Below, one piece after another: positions 1-12,700 of a stretch of DNA of 64,000 bases. The notes below the pieces were generated by a model, which was given only the letters and a program-made list of their open reading frames with translations, did no database searches and was not told where the DNA came from. Within the stretch, counting starts at the first letter, position 1. Every line of letters starts with the position of its first letter. The stretch comes from Candidula unifasciata (taxonomy: Eukaryota; Mollusca; Gastropoda; Stylommatophora; Geomitridae). Position numbers and translations under genes: made by a program. The stretch is from the NCBI GenBank assembly GCA_905116865.2, contig CAJHNH020008552.1:183862-247861 (forward strand). Direction: 5' to 3'.

Positions 1-1160
1 TTTCTAGTGGCATGTTTTTTGAAGCCTAGTTAACGCTAATGGTTGTATTATGCCTGAGCAGCGTTAAGGAGGTCAGGATATTAATATATTTACTAATAAC
101 AGATTTAGGGGGATTTCCCTGTGGATAAAAGGGGTATTCTAATTTCCTAACACTTAGTGTCTAAAATTCTGTTGAGGTTAAAGTATGAGTATTAAATACA
201 TAATTTTTAGGTTCAGGGAAATGAAATCCAGTTAGTCCATGTTCACTGATTACGCTCCACATTTTCCAGGCAAAATTCCATATGTATAATGCATTTTTAA
301 AAACTAAAATGGTTAAGGATTTTTATTTTGAGAATGCCAGGGTTCACAAGGTCTTTTGCATGTATGGGGCGAAAGGGTTATGTTATACGAGACAAGTGAT
401 GTTAAACAAATATTTTTCTAACAACACTCGGTCGCTGATGTGGTCAGTGTGAAATATCTACACTCCCACATTAGGTCAGGTTAACCTGGACACCTACAGC
501 AATATACTGTAATCGACGGCCTAATGGAGATTCAAACCAATGACCCCTGGGCAGGCTGGCAAGAGTGACAGCCACCCTGCTGCTTTGGTACCCCAAGCAT
601 TGCTTATTTATAACCAGGAGGGAAAAAAAATACATTTATCACAATGATAAATTACATCCTTGCTTCTTAAACTCCACTGTTCTAATGTACCAAATAAATA
701 AGTTCAGTACAAGTGAACAACACACAACAGGTCATGCAAAAGCCAGGCAGGATTCAACTAAAGACTATGGAATCATCTACACTACCAGTGTACACAAAAT
801 AAATACAAATATGCAGAACTGGCTGGGCCAGCCCCAACATCTAATGTTAATGTCCACTACTACAGCCACACTCCATGTAGTTAGCCAACGCCTCAGTTTC
901 AATAAATAGCACACCATTATCAGGTGGGTGATTCGCCCCCCCCCCCCCCCCTTTTTTTAAATCACACAATCACCTGGCTGCATTCTTGCCCTGACTTCTA
1001 GAGTGACCCATATGTCTCCATACGTAGACAGATTAACATATCACCAACGCCATTACAAACATAACTCCAGCTATCCTGGTGTGTGTGTTCTTCAGCCGTG
1101 GAGAACAGGCATCAAAATGTGTTTTCACAAAAATCCTACGTATAGAAACCTACAAGAAAG

Positions 1161-1322
1161 GGCTATTCAACTGGCGGCCCGTGGGAGGCCTAGTAAGTGG
1201 CCCGCGGATCACTGCCAGTTGTATTATATTATTGATCTGTCTATGCTTGGGCTCATGACTCTGGCCCGTGACAATCCCCAGTTTTAAAAATGTGGCCCCT
1301 GAGTAAACTTAGCTGAATAGCC
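1161..1322. mobile_element. MITE, hAT-like, in the 3' flank
   Basis: Ends GGCTATTCA and TGAATAGCC are perfect inverted repeats about 160 bp apart, with GGCGGCCCGTGGG near the left end, typical of non-autonomous hAT elements. Related copies lie at 7468-7650 and 45512-45635. Confidence 0.7.
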
Positions 1323-2549
1323 ATGCTATAGGATATCCTATATCCTTTTTTACCTAGAAAACTGCACAGGATGATTCCACACATACATCCTCCCTCCACC
1401 AGCATGCCAAGTCAAATTTTGTGCTCCAACAACTTAAAATAATTCCCTTGTGCTCTCAAACTCCCAACATTCATTTCAGACAAACACAGGTCAGAAACAC
1501 CTTGAACACACGCTGATATGAAGTGTATACATGAAAATAATCGGTTGATTCTGCATATAATGGACAATAATTCTCTTAACTCGTTAAAAAAATTATCAAA
1601 ATGTTAATTTTCTTTCCTGGCAAACAGAGGACAGCAAATTTAAAAAAAAATAACTAGCACTGCATGAAAACGATTCAATAAAACAATGAGGTGACAACAT
1701 TTTACAAATGTCGCAGACAGAAATGACATCATATACATGACATACACCTCATAAAGGCATATAAATATTTTTTTTTTACAAGAGAAATGCAGTTTTTTTT
1801 TTTTTAAAAAAAAAAAAAAATCTATCATGCTTTCTTAGGAAAAAAAATCAGTCATCGAAATCAACGAAATGTCAAATTCAAATCCAAAGTTTCCTAATTT
1901 TCCATTCATACTTCGAGTACTGTGCTCCAACAAGGACCTCGACGACAAACTAACACAATACCTTAACAAATCAATACTTTATCTGCAAACTGTCCACAGA
2001 AAAATTCACACCATGCGTAAATACAAAAATATGACACATTCTCCAAAATTATCATCAAGAATGAAAGTGACTGAAGAAAATAAGAGTGACTGCAGTCGAG
2101 TTAGTATAAATTCAATGAACACAAACTTTAATGTTTTGGTCAAAGCGTTCACTAAATGTAGCATAAGATGAACCCTAGCCATGAGACAGGGAAATTACAC
2201 AAAAGAAGACGAAAAAAACCACACACCAGCCCTAACACTAGCATTCCTCATCGTCTTGTTGGGCCTCTTGTCGACCAAGACTTCATCTGAGACGCTTTAT
2301 TGTTCCAGTGTATGCTTTTCCTTCCTTCCTCACTGGAGCTTCCTAGTAATAGTGTTCAGTGAAATTATGTAACTGACGACTGCTGACACCAGCTCTATAT
2401 TGTGTAATTATGTCCAAACCACATACACGTAGATATGTGCTCTTCACAGTAGTATTTTAAGCAAAACAAACTATGAATCTGTTACAAAGTATCATAATGT
2501 AGCAATCAATCTCTGAGAATAAAAGCATCAAATACAACACGCACAACAG

Positions 2550-3110
2550 TTGGGACCAAAAATGGAACAACCACCTTCACGATAAATATGAATCACACAA
2601 TGTGAATATTTTGTATTTTAAAAAATCATTCTTCAGATAATCGTGAATAACCCTCATTTAGACAAAAAGAAATGGAACAATAACCCTTCAGATAAACATG
2701 AATTATTCAGTGGGATAAAAAGAAATGAAACAATCATTCTCCAGATAATCAAGAATCACTCTATGGGATTACAGAAGAAAAATGTAACAATTACCTTCCT
2801 AGCAAACATGAATTATTCAGTGGGATTAATGAGAAATGAAACAAATCATTCCCCACTTAAATCAAGAATCACTCGATGGGATTACAAGAGAAATGTAACA
2901 ATTACCCTCCAAACAAACATGAATTATTCAGTAGTATTAAAGAGAAATGAAATAATCATTGTCCATATAATCAAGAATCACTCGATGAGACTACAAGAGA
3001 AAGAAATGGAACAATTACCCTCCAAGCAAACATGAATTATTCAGTAGGATTAAAGAGAAATGAAACAATCACCCTCCAAACGAACATAAATCACTCAACG
3101 GGATTGGCAT
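2550..3110. repeat. 56-58 bp minisatellite in the CLUH 3' flank
   Basis: About nine imperfect units alternating two types: AAATGGAACAATTACCCTCC / AAACATGAATTATTCAGTGG and AAATGAAACAATCATTCTCC / AATCAAGAATCACTCGATGG, giving a higher-order period of about 115 bp. It may lie in the 3' UTR. Confidence 0.88.
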
Positions 3111-3174
3111 AAAGGACCATTTTCACACCTTTGGGCACAATGCTAGACCTACATTTATAGATTAAGCATCTGGT

Positions 3175-3345
3175 AGAGGATGTGGTCAACATCATGCCGG
3201 CCACCTTTACTTCCCAAGACTTCACCTGATACCCATTTAAGGGTATGTTGACCTGGGAGCCAAGGTCATTTCTGGAGAGAAAAAAGTCCTCTGTTCGGAG
3301 CTGAACCCATGACTTTTAGATCTGCAGGCAAGCTTACCCCCCAAA
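3175..3345 (-). mobile_element. SINE-B copy
   Basis: GGATGTGGTCAACATCATGC ... GAGCTGAACCCATGACTTTT next to exon 37, in the 3' flank. Confidence 0.55.
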
Positions 3346-3491
3346 AAATAACAAATGGAACAACCATTCATGTTTAGGGTGCAGAAACTGAACACCCCCT
3401 TCCCCAGTTCAAAAATCCCCCCATCAATGGCAGTAAGAAACAACCGCTCACACACACAAGAACTAATCAGCACAAATAAATAAATATATCA

Positions 3492-3741
3492 TTAAGCAAG
3501 GGCAATGCCCTCAACAACCACCGCATTGTTGTTGTTCTCCACAACTTTTTCACCATTCTCCACTGGTTTGTCAGTGACATCAGTCTCAGCCACCTGGGGC
3601 TTGTCGTCTGCTTCACCGGCCTGCCGCTCTGTGCCAGACTTTGTCTCCACAGCCTGCTGTTCTGTGTCAGAAGTTGTCTCTCCCACGTGCTCCAGAGAGT
3701 GTTTGCTCATTTCTTGCTTGAACTTCTCCAGCTCATCCGGG
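3492..3741 (-). CDS. CLUH: CLUH coding exon 37 (aa 1288-1370) and stop
   Basis: Begins [16 protein letters not shown] (first codon split with exon 36), matching vertebrate QKDLENLKAEVARRH. It then runs into a Glu/Thr/Val-rich acidic tail ending VVVEGIALA and TAA at 3492-3494. The tail is longer and unrelated in detail to the vertebrate tail, as usual for this end. Confidence 0.92.
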
Positions 3742-6700
3742 CTGTGGATTTCATATTCAGAAAATACAAATAAAGAGTCTGTACCAAACATATAGGCGCT
3801 GTAATGTCACTATCTGATCCTCCTTGTGTGGATTCCGGGACCCATTCTGGGGAGGGGGGGATAACAGACCCACTGCCACACCCATCACCCACCACCCACA
3901 CCAACAAGTGTGGTGTAAAAGCCAACTAGTTGAGGGTGTTTCCTTCAAAGTTGGAGGGCATCTGACTGCGAGGTAAGAAACTAAATCTAAGCTAGATCCT
4001 TACAGCTGATGTGCACCAAAAACATTCTGGAAGTCCAGGAATGAACAAACAGCTAGAACTTTCCACTGCAGTTTATGGCCAGTAAACTCACAGATGAAGA
4101 CCATATTATTAAATACAATCAAATTAATCATTTGTTCACTCATCCCTTTTTCCAACTCCCCTTTCCTTCCCATACATAGAATTTCTTCTTCTGTATTCAC
4201 TAGCGATCCACAACTGTTGACTATATCAGTTCATATGTTGACAACTCCCCTTTCCTTTCCATACATACCATTTCTTCTTCTTTCTTTATTCACTAGCGAT
4301 CCACAACTGACTATATCAGTTCATATGTTGACAGCGCTCTCCACACCATGATAAAAGGCTGTCAGGAATCTTGTCTTTCTCTTGCCACAAATCCTTCCAG
4401 TGGTCACAACATGTAGCAGTTTCCCTCTTCTCACAACCTGACCAACAAATTATGAGTGTCTCTAATGTTTGTGATGTTGTCTTCAAGCTCTTGCCTCTTT
4501 CAAAACATTCGGGTTGCTCTTTTTAGCTGTGGAAGAAATTCTAAGGATTCTACGGTAAAACCCCATCGCGGGAATCCTTTTCCTAACCTCCAATGACATG
4601 GATTCATTGCACAAAATTTTCATTTGATAAAATGGCAGTTTGGGCTCTGATCATTATCTCTGATACATCTTCCAAGGGATGTTATCCACATGCCTAGACT
4701 CTTTAATGTCTGTACTTGATGATGATCCCTATAAAGTCTCAAAAAATTTCCCTTATAGTAAACAGAACATTACAAGGAGATCATTTCAAATAATGTAAAA
4801 CCTTAACACAAATTCCAAAGGGCTGACAAACATCAAGATTTTGTAAAGATGATGTACTACCCAAAGAGTAATAATAAAAGACCCTTTCTGGGATCAACAT
4901 TGTGTTAACCTAGTGTTCTTGAGAGTTTCTGTTAATGAGGTTTACTGTAGTCCAGTGTTTCCCAAACCTTTCTTGGTCGTGGTGCCTTTTTTTAATTAAA
5001 GTTTGCCACGTCGCCCTAACCTAAGCAAAAGTATGACTACTCGTATCTTGGTTAAATTAATAATGAAGCTTTTACAATATTTTGCGGCGCCCCTGTGAAG
5101 AGGCCGTGGCTCTCTGAGGTGCCGCAGTGCACAGTTTGTGAATCACTGCTCTAGTCAATGCCGGGACCCCGCAGCGCTCAGTTTGGGAATCACTACTGTA
5201 GTCAATGGCAGTGCTGTATTTAGAACTCTGCTGATAAAAAGCATTCATTTTTATGTGTGTGGCCCTTTTCCGTTCCCTCCGCTGGGCTTTCTAGTCACAT
5301 ACGTTGTATTTATTTATTTATGGCAGTACAGGGGATCTGACTGACTCTCAACATTCAGAAAGTTACTGATGCCACTGGAATCAAAACTCTGGGCTTGGTG
5401 CTGAAGATGGGGACAGAGTGCTTATGGGAATGTCCCGAGTGGTGTGATGTCAACTCTTAACTAAACAATAAACTGTATTAGCCCATATAAACAGCAAACA
5501 TACCTGATCTGCACAAAGACAATTCCATTAATGACATTCAGTGTCTCCAGCACACCCACCAAGGAAGGAGGCTGAATCTGTGTTCAAACAGTCAGTAATC
5601 ACACATTAATGAAACAGTCACAGATAACTCTAGATGTATATCAGGGTTCGGAGCCAAATTCAACAACTTTTGTAAGTTTCTGGGATTTCCCAAGAAACTG
5701 TTTACATTTTCAAGGTTGTCCTATTCATGGGTAGTGCTTGATTTGTGCAAATATGCATGGATAAACACCAGATATGCGGTAGGCTGACACTCGCATGCAT
5801 AAATGTACACGTGCACTCACACAAACTATTCTAAGCTGGGCCATAGAGAGAGAAATGGATTTAAGGGGATGAGCATTCTTATACTGGTTACCCATTCAAC
5901 AAGAAGTCTATGTATGTCTTATGCAGATAAAGGTTCACACAATCACTCAAACAATCATATCAATACAGTGCCCAGCACTGTTCCACAAACATCTCTCACA
6001 ATATCACTGGAAGAACTGGTCAGATTTTTTCTTCTTCATCTTATGTGCAGCTGGCAGGACTGTTGTGGTTTACAGCAAGACTGTGATATCTGCGCCATTT
6101 CGCTCAACACATCTGAGTTCAGAAAATCCTTATTTGTAAAAATGCCTTTTACAATATACGTCAATTGTTATTTCATGGCTGTGTCAGTCAGTTCACCATA
6201 AGTGAAATGTTTACACAGAACAAAGAGGATAGTCATCAGAGCTCTGGTATCTGTGCTTTTAGTGACCCTCTCGTCAGGTGGCCAGCTAAATGGGATCAAA
6301 CCCGGTGCCGTGAAGAGTACACATGCAATTTAACGGCTGGCTCTGCATATAATAAACAATTTTTGTATCTCGGGGCGGAGGGGGTCAAAGAGTTATTCAA
6401 TTTTCTTCTCTAACAAATTGGGAAATAAACAAACTTAAAAACAACTAGTGCTGCATGAAAATATTTCTAAAAAAACACTCATGTTAGGACATCTCACAGA
6501 TGACAACATATATATTAATGACATCATATACCTGATAGACATCTCATAAAGGCATATTAATATTTTCTTTACAACAGAAATGCTGTTTTTTCCAGTCATA
6601 TGGGATAGAACCCTCTGCCATGAAGTTTCTCCTCTTGACTTTAACCCATGTACCAAATCTCAGTCCTATAATTTGATAATCACAGCTTTTAATCATCCTA

Positions 6701-9700
6701 ACAGGCTCAGAGTTTACAGGTTCCGAGTATCATCACTTAGGCGACAGTGCCCATCACTTAGGCGACAGTGCCAGCTGGCATGTGGGTCTATTAGTACAAG
6801 GTAAGCAACAGTAAAATAGAAAGGAAAAGGGTTTAATGAAAGACTTTCCCATGTCTTAAGGTGTTTTGCGTAGATGGGGACAGCATCATATACAGTGCAA
6901 GACCTGATAAGGAAACATGCATCAAGTAACCAAGAAATGGTTCTTCTTATCAGAAAATCCTCATATCCAGATATGAGTTCAAGCAACAACAACAAAAATT
7001 GCCAGGGATAAATAAATTGTTCTTCACACAGAAATTCACCACATCACCTTAAGCACTTTAGAGACAGACTAATCAAAATTTGGCAGGGACTGGGGATGAT
7101 ATCGTCAAAACAGAACCACCCATTTTTATTTATCATAACATCTCCTGATGCAGAACTTTCTACATAAAGGTATATCTGGCATGTGTACCCACCTGTATGG
7201 GAGGCAGCGTGGAGTTCACCTCCCCTTTGTAGATTTCATTCATTTTCTTCTGCACCACAACGGCTTGTTTTGTGAGGTGAGCCAAGCACTGGGAGCTCTC
7301 TTTGGTCCGCTCATGGTTCTCACCCAACTACAGTACAGGAATACACAAGATATTGATTGATCAATCTCCGATTAACAACTCAGTCATGAATGCATACAAA
7401 ACTATTAGGATTGAGTTCTGGGCGACTCCAATGACAAAGTCTCTTGAGAACCACTTCTGTCTATCTAATGCAAGGGCTATTTAATTAGTGGCCTGTGAGC
7501 CAAATGTGGCCAGGAGGCCTGGCAAGTGGCCTGCGGATTATAGCTGTTGCACTGTATTAAACATCTTTCTATTCTGGGGCTCAGGCACCTGGCCCATGAC
7601 ATTCCCCAATTTCAAGATTTTGGCCCCTGGTTAAACATAGCTGAATACCCCAGATATGATGCGTTCCAACATGCCTTGGGGACTTGATATCCAACACAGA
7701 TTTATCTAATTTGTTTTTCAGTTACCAAATCTTTACCCGCAACATATTTTCCTCTAGTATTTACTCCCTGTGTTTTTTTAAATGCGGTCAGAGCTGTAAC
7801 TGTACAGACATGTAGATTTCTCTCAGAGATACTTTAGTTAAGTGATCTTGTGTATTCTTGTTCTTAAACGTAACACTATCCTTGTAATGTGCTGATGAAG
7901 GTTTGCTAGCTGCAGCATTCACTTTCGGGTCAGAGCTTCAACTCTTCAGACATGTATATTTCTCTGAGAGATACTTTAGTTAAGTGATCTTTGTGTATTC
8001 TTGTTCTTAAATGTAACTATTCCTGTAATGTGCTGATCAGGGCTTGCTAGCTGAAACATCCACTTGTCGTTTTTGATATGGGACACTAGTTCTACTTGAC
8101 ATCTGGTATGATGATTTTGTTCATGACAGCCTCAAAGTAACCCCAACATTAAACTGATGGGCTATCAAAGAACAATTAGCGCGCTTTTCTGCATCAATGG
8201 CAGATTGGCCATTTGATGCTTGCATTGTGAAACAATTCGGCCCTCAAGGGATGAGGTCAGTGTCACACCGGTTGTCTTTACTTCATAGAACATTAACTGG
8301 CAATCATTTGGGCCAACCTTGATGCACATTTTAACCTAAATACTTTAGATCAGGAGGCAAGCATCTAGACACTATGCCACTGCGACTCCCAACAAAATAA
8401 ATGAAAAAGAAGCATTAATTAGATTTATATGATAGGATAAGTATGCAGAGAGGCAGAAGAAGACAGAGAAAGATATATGTGGAAAGCAATAGCTGGCAAC
8501 GCCAACTTCCTCCCCAAATATGAAATGAGCGGACTGGAGGATCAGGGCTATGACTTATTCCAGACCAAACATCCGAAGGAGAGAGAAATAGTATGCAGGA
8601 TGCCATATCTCAGTCCTATCATTTGGTAATCAAAAATGATTTCATTCACAAAGGCTCTGTAAGTTCATCATTGATATGGCATCGGAAAATACATGGGCTT
8701 ATCTTACAGCAACAATGATGGATGTGGGAAAGATTAGAACTAACTCATCTCTGAATTGAATTTTTTAAAGCTCAAATTTGTAACTGAATTCTGTACAATG
8801 ACAAAAATTAGAAAGTTCACAAGCCACTAAAAATGTGACCGATGGCAAACATGTAAAAAAGCTCATGACAACAGAATATGTGATAAAAGATCTATCTTCT
8901 TCTCCTTAGCATCCACAAGCTGTAAACTCTGGCCGAGAGTTCTTGTTTGTCAAGCTTTTTCTTGTTCCAGAATCTAAGTTGTATGCACACATCCAATTTA
9001 CAGATGTGGCTTACTTGTTATCAGACTTTTAGTTTCCCCATTTCTGAGACACATGATCTCTCGAAGGAAACACCCAGTCACCATTTATGACAAGCTTGGT
9101 GAACATTGGCCTAGAGGGCTCCATTCTATGTGATTAAATATGTATTTAATAGTTGAGGATAACTCAAAGCTCTTGGGTTAACAAAACTAACAGTCAGATT
9201 TTACCTTGCTCTTGTAAATGGTGTATGCTTCTTTCTCACTCTGCAACGCTGACCTGAAATCTCCACGACACGAATGTGTTCGGGCCACTAGGTGGTAAGT
9301 CATCGCAGTCTTTAAGCTTTCTGCTCCAAAGTACCTAGGAATAAATTGTTCAATGAATATTTATATGCTATCAGAGAAACATCTACTCTTTAATGAATTT
9401 TGGGAAAAGATAATTTACACAAGCATCTTTTTATTCAAGAATATGAAATGATGCTGGCAAAAAAATACAAAACAGATCTCTTCAAGGTTTTTTTAAATTT
9501 AGATCTAAGTGTGGAGGAATGGAGGACAGCTAATGTGTTAGCCGATTGATTACTAACCAGAGACATTTGCTATCAGCAACAGAGGATCTATAGATTTACT
9601 TGCAATGCTAAGTGTGCCTAACCCTGCTGCCACACATAAACCAGCATTTATCTGATGAGATTACTGTACGTCTTTGGTCAGTGGCCACTACACCTAGATA

Positions 9701-12700
9701 ACAGCTGTGGTACTGGTTGCAACTGCACAGTATCTAGACGTGGTTGTATTGATAACAACGCATTTCTTTTAAATGAAATTTGGAAAAGGGTCTTTTTTTT
9801 TCTTCTTTTTAAAGGATTCTTATAGGGCAATGGGTTAAACCAATCAATCAATTCCATATCTATCTTTGGTTCGTCAGAGAATATTGTAGACAAAAATGTG
9901 TTCATACATGAACTGTCAACAACAACAACAATGATTTGAATTAAAAAAAAGTAACCAGGAAGCCAAATATCAGTCCTATCATTGACAATCATTTTTGTTT
10001 CATTTAAAAATTGCTCTATGAATATCATGATTGATGTGGCAAACAGGAACAACTATAAATAGGAAAATTACATTCATTCAACAAGAAATTATCTGGCTCC
10101 TTGAAATTGGACAAAATCAACAATGCCAAATCTCAGTCCTATCATTGATAATCATTTTTGTTTCATTCAAAAATTGCTCTATGAATATCATCACTGATAA
10201 GGCAAACAGGAACAACTATAAATGAGAAAATTACATCTATTCAACAAGAAATTTTTTGGCTCTTCAAAAATGAACAAAATCAACAATGCCAAATCTCAGT
10301 CCTATCATTGACAATCATTTTTGTTTCATTAAAAAATTGCTCTATGAATATCATCATCCTTAATAAGGCAAACAGGAACAACTATAAATAAGAAAATGAC
10401 ATTCATTCAGCAAGAAATGTTTAGTCAGTTGCATCAAAAATGGACAAAATTATCAATGCCAAATCTAGGTACAAATAAAGTTAAGAAAATTACATCTATT
10501 CAACAAGACATTTTTTGGCTCTTCAAAAATGGACAAAATCAACAATGCCAAATCTCAGTCCTATCGTTGGCAATCATTTTTGTTTCATTCAAAAAATTGC
10601 TCTATGAATAACATCCCTGATAAGGCAAACAGGAAGAACTATAAATAAGAAAATGACATCCATTCAACAAGAAAATTTATGTCTCCTCAAAAATGGACAA
10701 AATCAACAATGCCAAATCTCAGTCCTATCATTGGCAATCATTTTTGTTTCATTAAAAAATTACTCTATGAATATCATCACTGATAAGGCAAATATGAACA
10801 ACTATAAATAAGAAAATTACATTCATTCAGCAAGAAATGTTCAGTCAGCCCCCTTAAAAATGGACAAAATCAACAATGCCAAATCTCAGTCCTATCATTG
10901 ACAATCATTTTTTGTTTCATTAAAAAAATTGCTCTATGAATATCATCACTGATAAGGCAAACAGGAACAACGATAAATAATAAAATGACATTTATTCAGC
11001 AAGAAATGTTTAGTCAGTCGCCTCAAAAATGGACAAAATTATCAATGCCAAATCTAGGTACAAATATAGTTAAGAAAATTACACCTTTTCAACAAGACAT
11101 TTTCTAGCTCCTCAAAAATGGACAAAATCAACAATGCCAAATCTCAGTCCTATCATTGACAATCATTTTTGTTTCATTCAAAAATTGCTCTATGAATATC
11201 ATCACTGATACGGCAAACAGGAACTAATAATGAAAAAATTACATCTATTTAACAAGAAATTTTCTGGCTCTTCAAAAATGAACAAAATCAACAGTGCCGA
11301 ATCTCAGTCCTATCATTGACAATCATTTTTGTTTCATTCAAAAAATTGCTCTATGAATATCATCACTGATACGGCAAACAGGAAGAACTATAAATAAGAA
11401 AATGACATCCATTCAACAAGAAAATTTATGTCTCCTCAAAAATTGACAAAATCAACTATGCCAAATCTCAGTCCTATCATTGACAATCATGTTTGTTTCA
11501 TTCAAACATTGCTCTATGAATATCATCACTGATAAGGCTAAGAGGAAGAACTATAGATAAGAAAATGACATTCATTCAGCAAGAAATGTTCATTCAGTCA
11601 GTCCGCTCAAAAATGGACAAAATTATCAGTGCCAAATCTAGGTACAACATAGTTAAGAAAATTACATCTGTTCAACAAGAAATGTTCTGGTTCATCAAAA
11701 ATGGACAAAATCAACAATGCCAAATCTCAGTCCTATCATTGACAATCATTTTTGTTTCATAAAAAATTGCTCTATGAATATCATCACTGATAAGGCAAAT
11801 ATGAACAATTATAAATAAGAAAATTACATTCATTCAGCAAGAAATGTTCAGTCAGTCCCCTCAAAAATGGACAAAATCAACAATGCCAAATCTCAGTCCT
11901 ATCATTGACAATCATGTTTGTTTCATTCAAACATTGCTCTATGAATATCATCACTGATAAGGCTAAGAGGAAGAACTATAGATAAGAAAATGACATTCAT
12001 TCAGCAAGAAATGTTCATTCAGTCAGTCCGCTCAAAAATGGACAAAATTATCAGTGCCAAATCTAGGTACAACATAGTTAAGAAAATTACATCTGTTCAA
12101 CAAGAAATGTTCTGGTTCATCAAAAATGGACAAAATCAACAATGCCAAATCTCAGTCCTATCATTGACAATCATTTTTGTTTCATAAAAAATTGCTCTAT
12201 GAATATCATCACTGATAAGGCAAATATGAACAATTATAAATAAGAAAATTACATTCATTCAGCAAGAAATGTTCAGTCAGTCCCCTCAAAAATGGACAAA
12301 ATCAACAATGCCAAATCTCAGTCCTATCATTGACAATCATTTTTGTTTCATTCAAAAAATTGCTCTATGAATATCATCACTGATAAGGCAAACAGGAACA
12401 ACTATAAATAAGAAAATGACATTCATTCAGCAAGAAATGTTCAGTCAGTCCCCTCAAAAATGGACAAAATTATCAATGCCAAATCTAGGTACAAATATAG
12501 TTAAGAAAATTACATCTATTTAACAAGAAATTCTCTGGTTCCTCAAAAATGGACAAAATCAACAATGCCAAATCTCAGTCCTATCATTGACAATCATTTT
12601 TTGTTTCATTAAAAAAATTGCTCTATAAATATCATCACTGATAAGGCAAACAGAAACAACGATAAATAATAAAATGACATTTATTCAGCAAGAAATGTTT

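Larger units (their letters stand above)
1..3491. other. CLUH 3' flank / possible 3' UTR
   Basis: No coding sequence recognised. It holds a MITE at 1161, poly(A)/poly(T) tracts near 1790-1820, the 2550-3110 minisatellite and a SINE-B copy at 3175. The 3' UTR end is not resolved. Confidence 0.6.

Noticed and set aside
565..1287. Two plus-strand open frames in the left flank
   Set aside because: No similarity, and the second overlaps the MITE at 1161.
3505..3795. Plus-strand open frame over CLUH exon 37
   Set aside because: Antisense shadow of the acidic tail.
11565..12187. Repeated 65-75 codon open frames (MTFIQQEMF...) in the array
   Set aside because: They appear in nearly every unit, shift with small indels, lack codon bias and lie antisense to the host gene inside an intron; they are by-products of the repeat.
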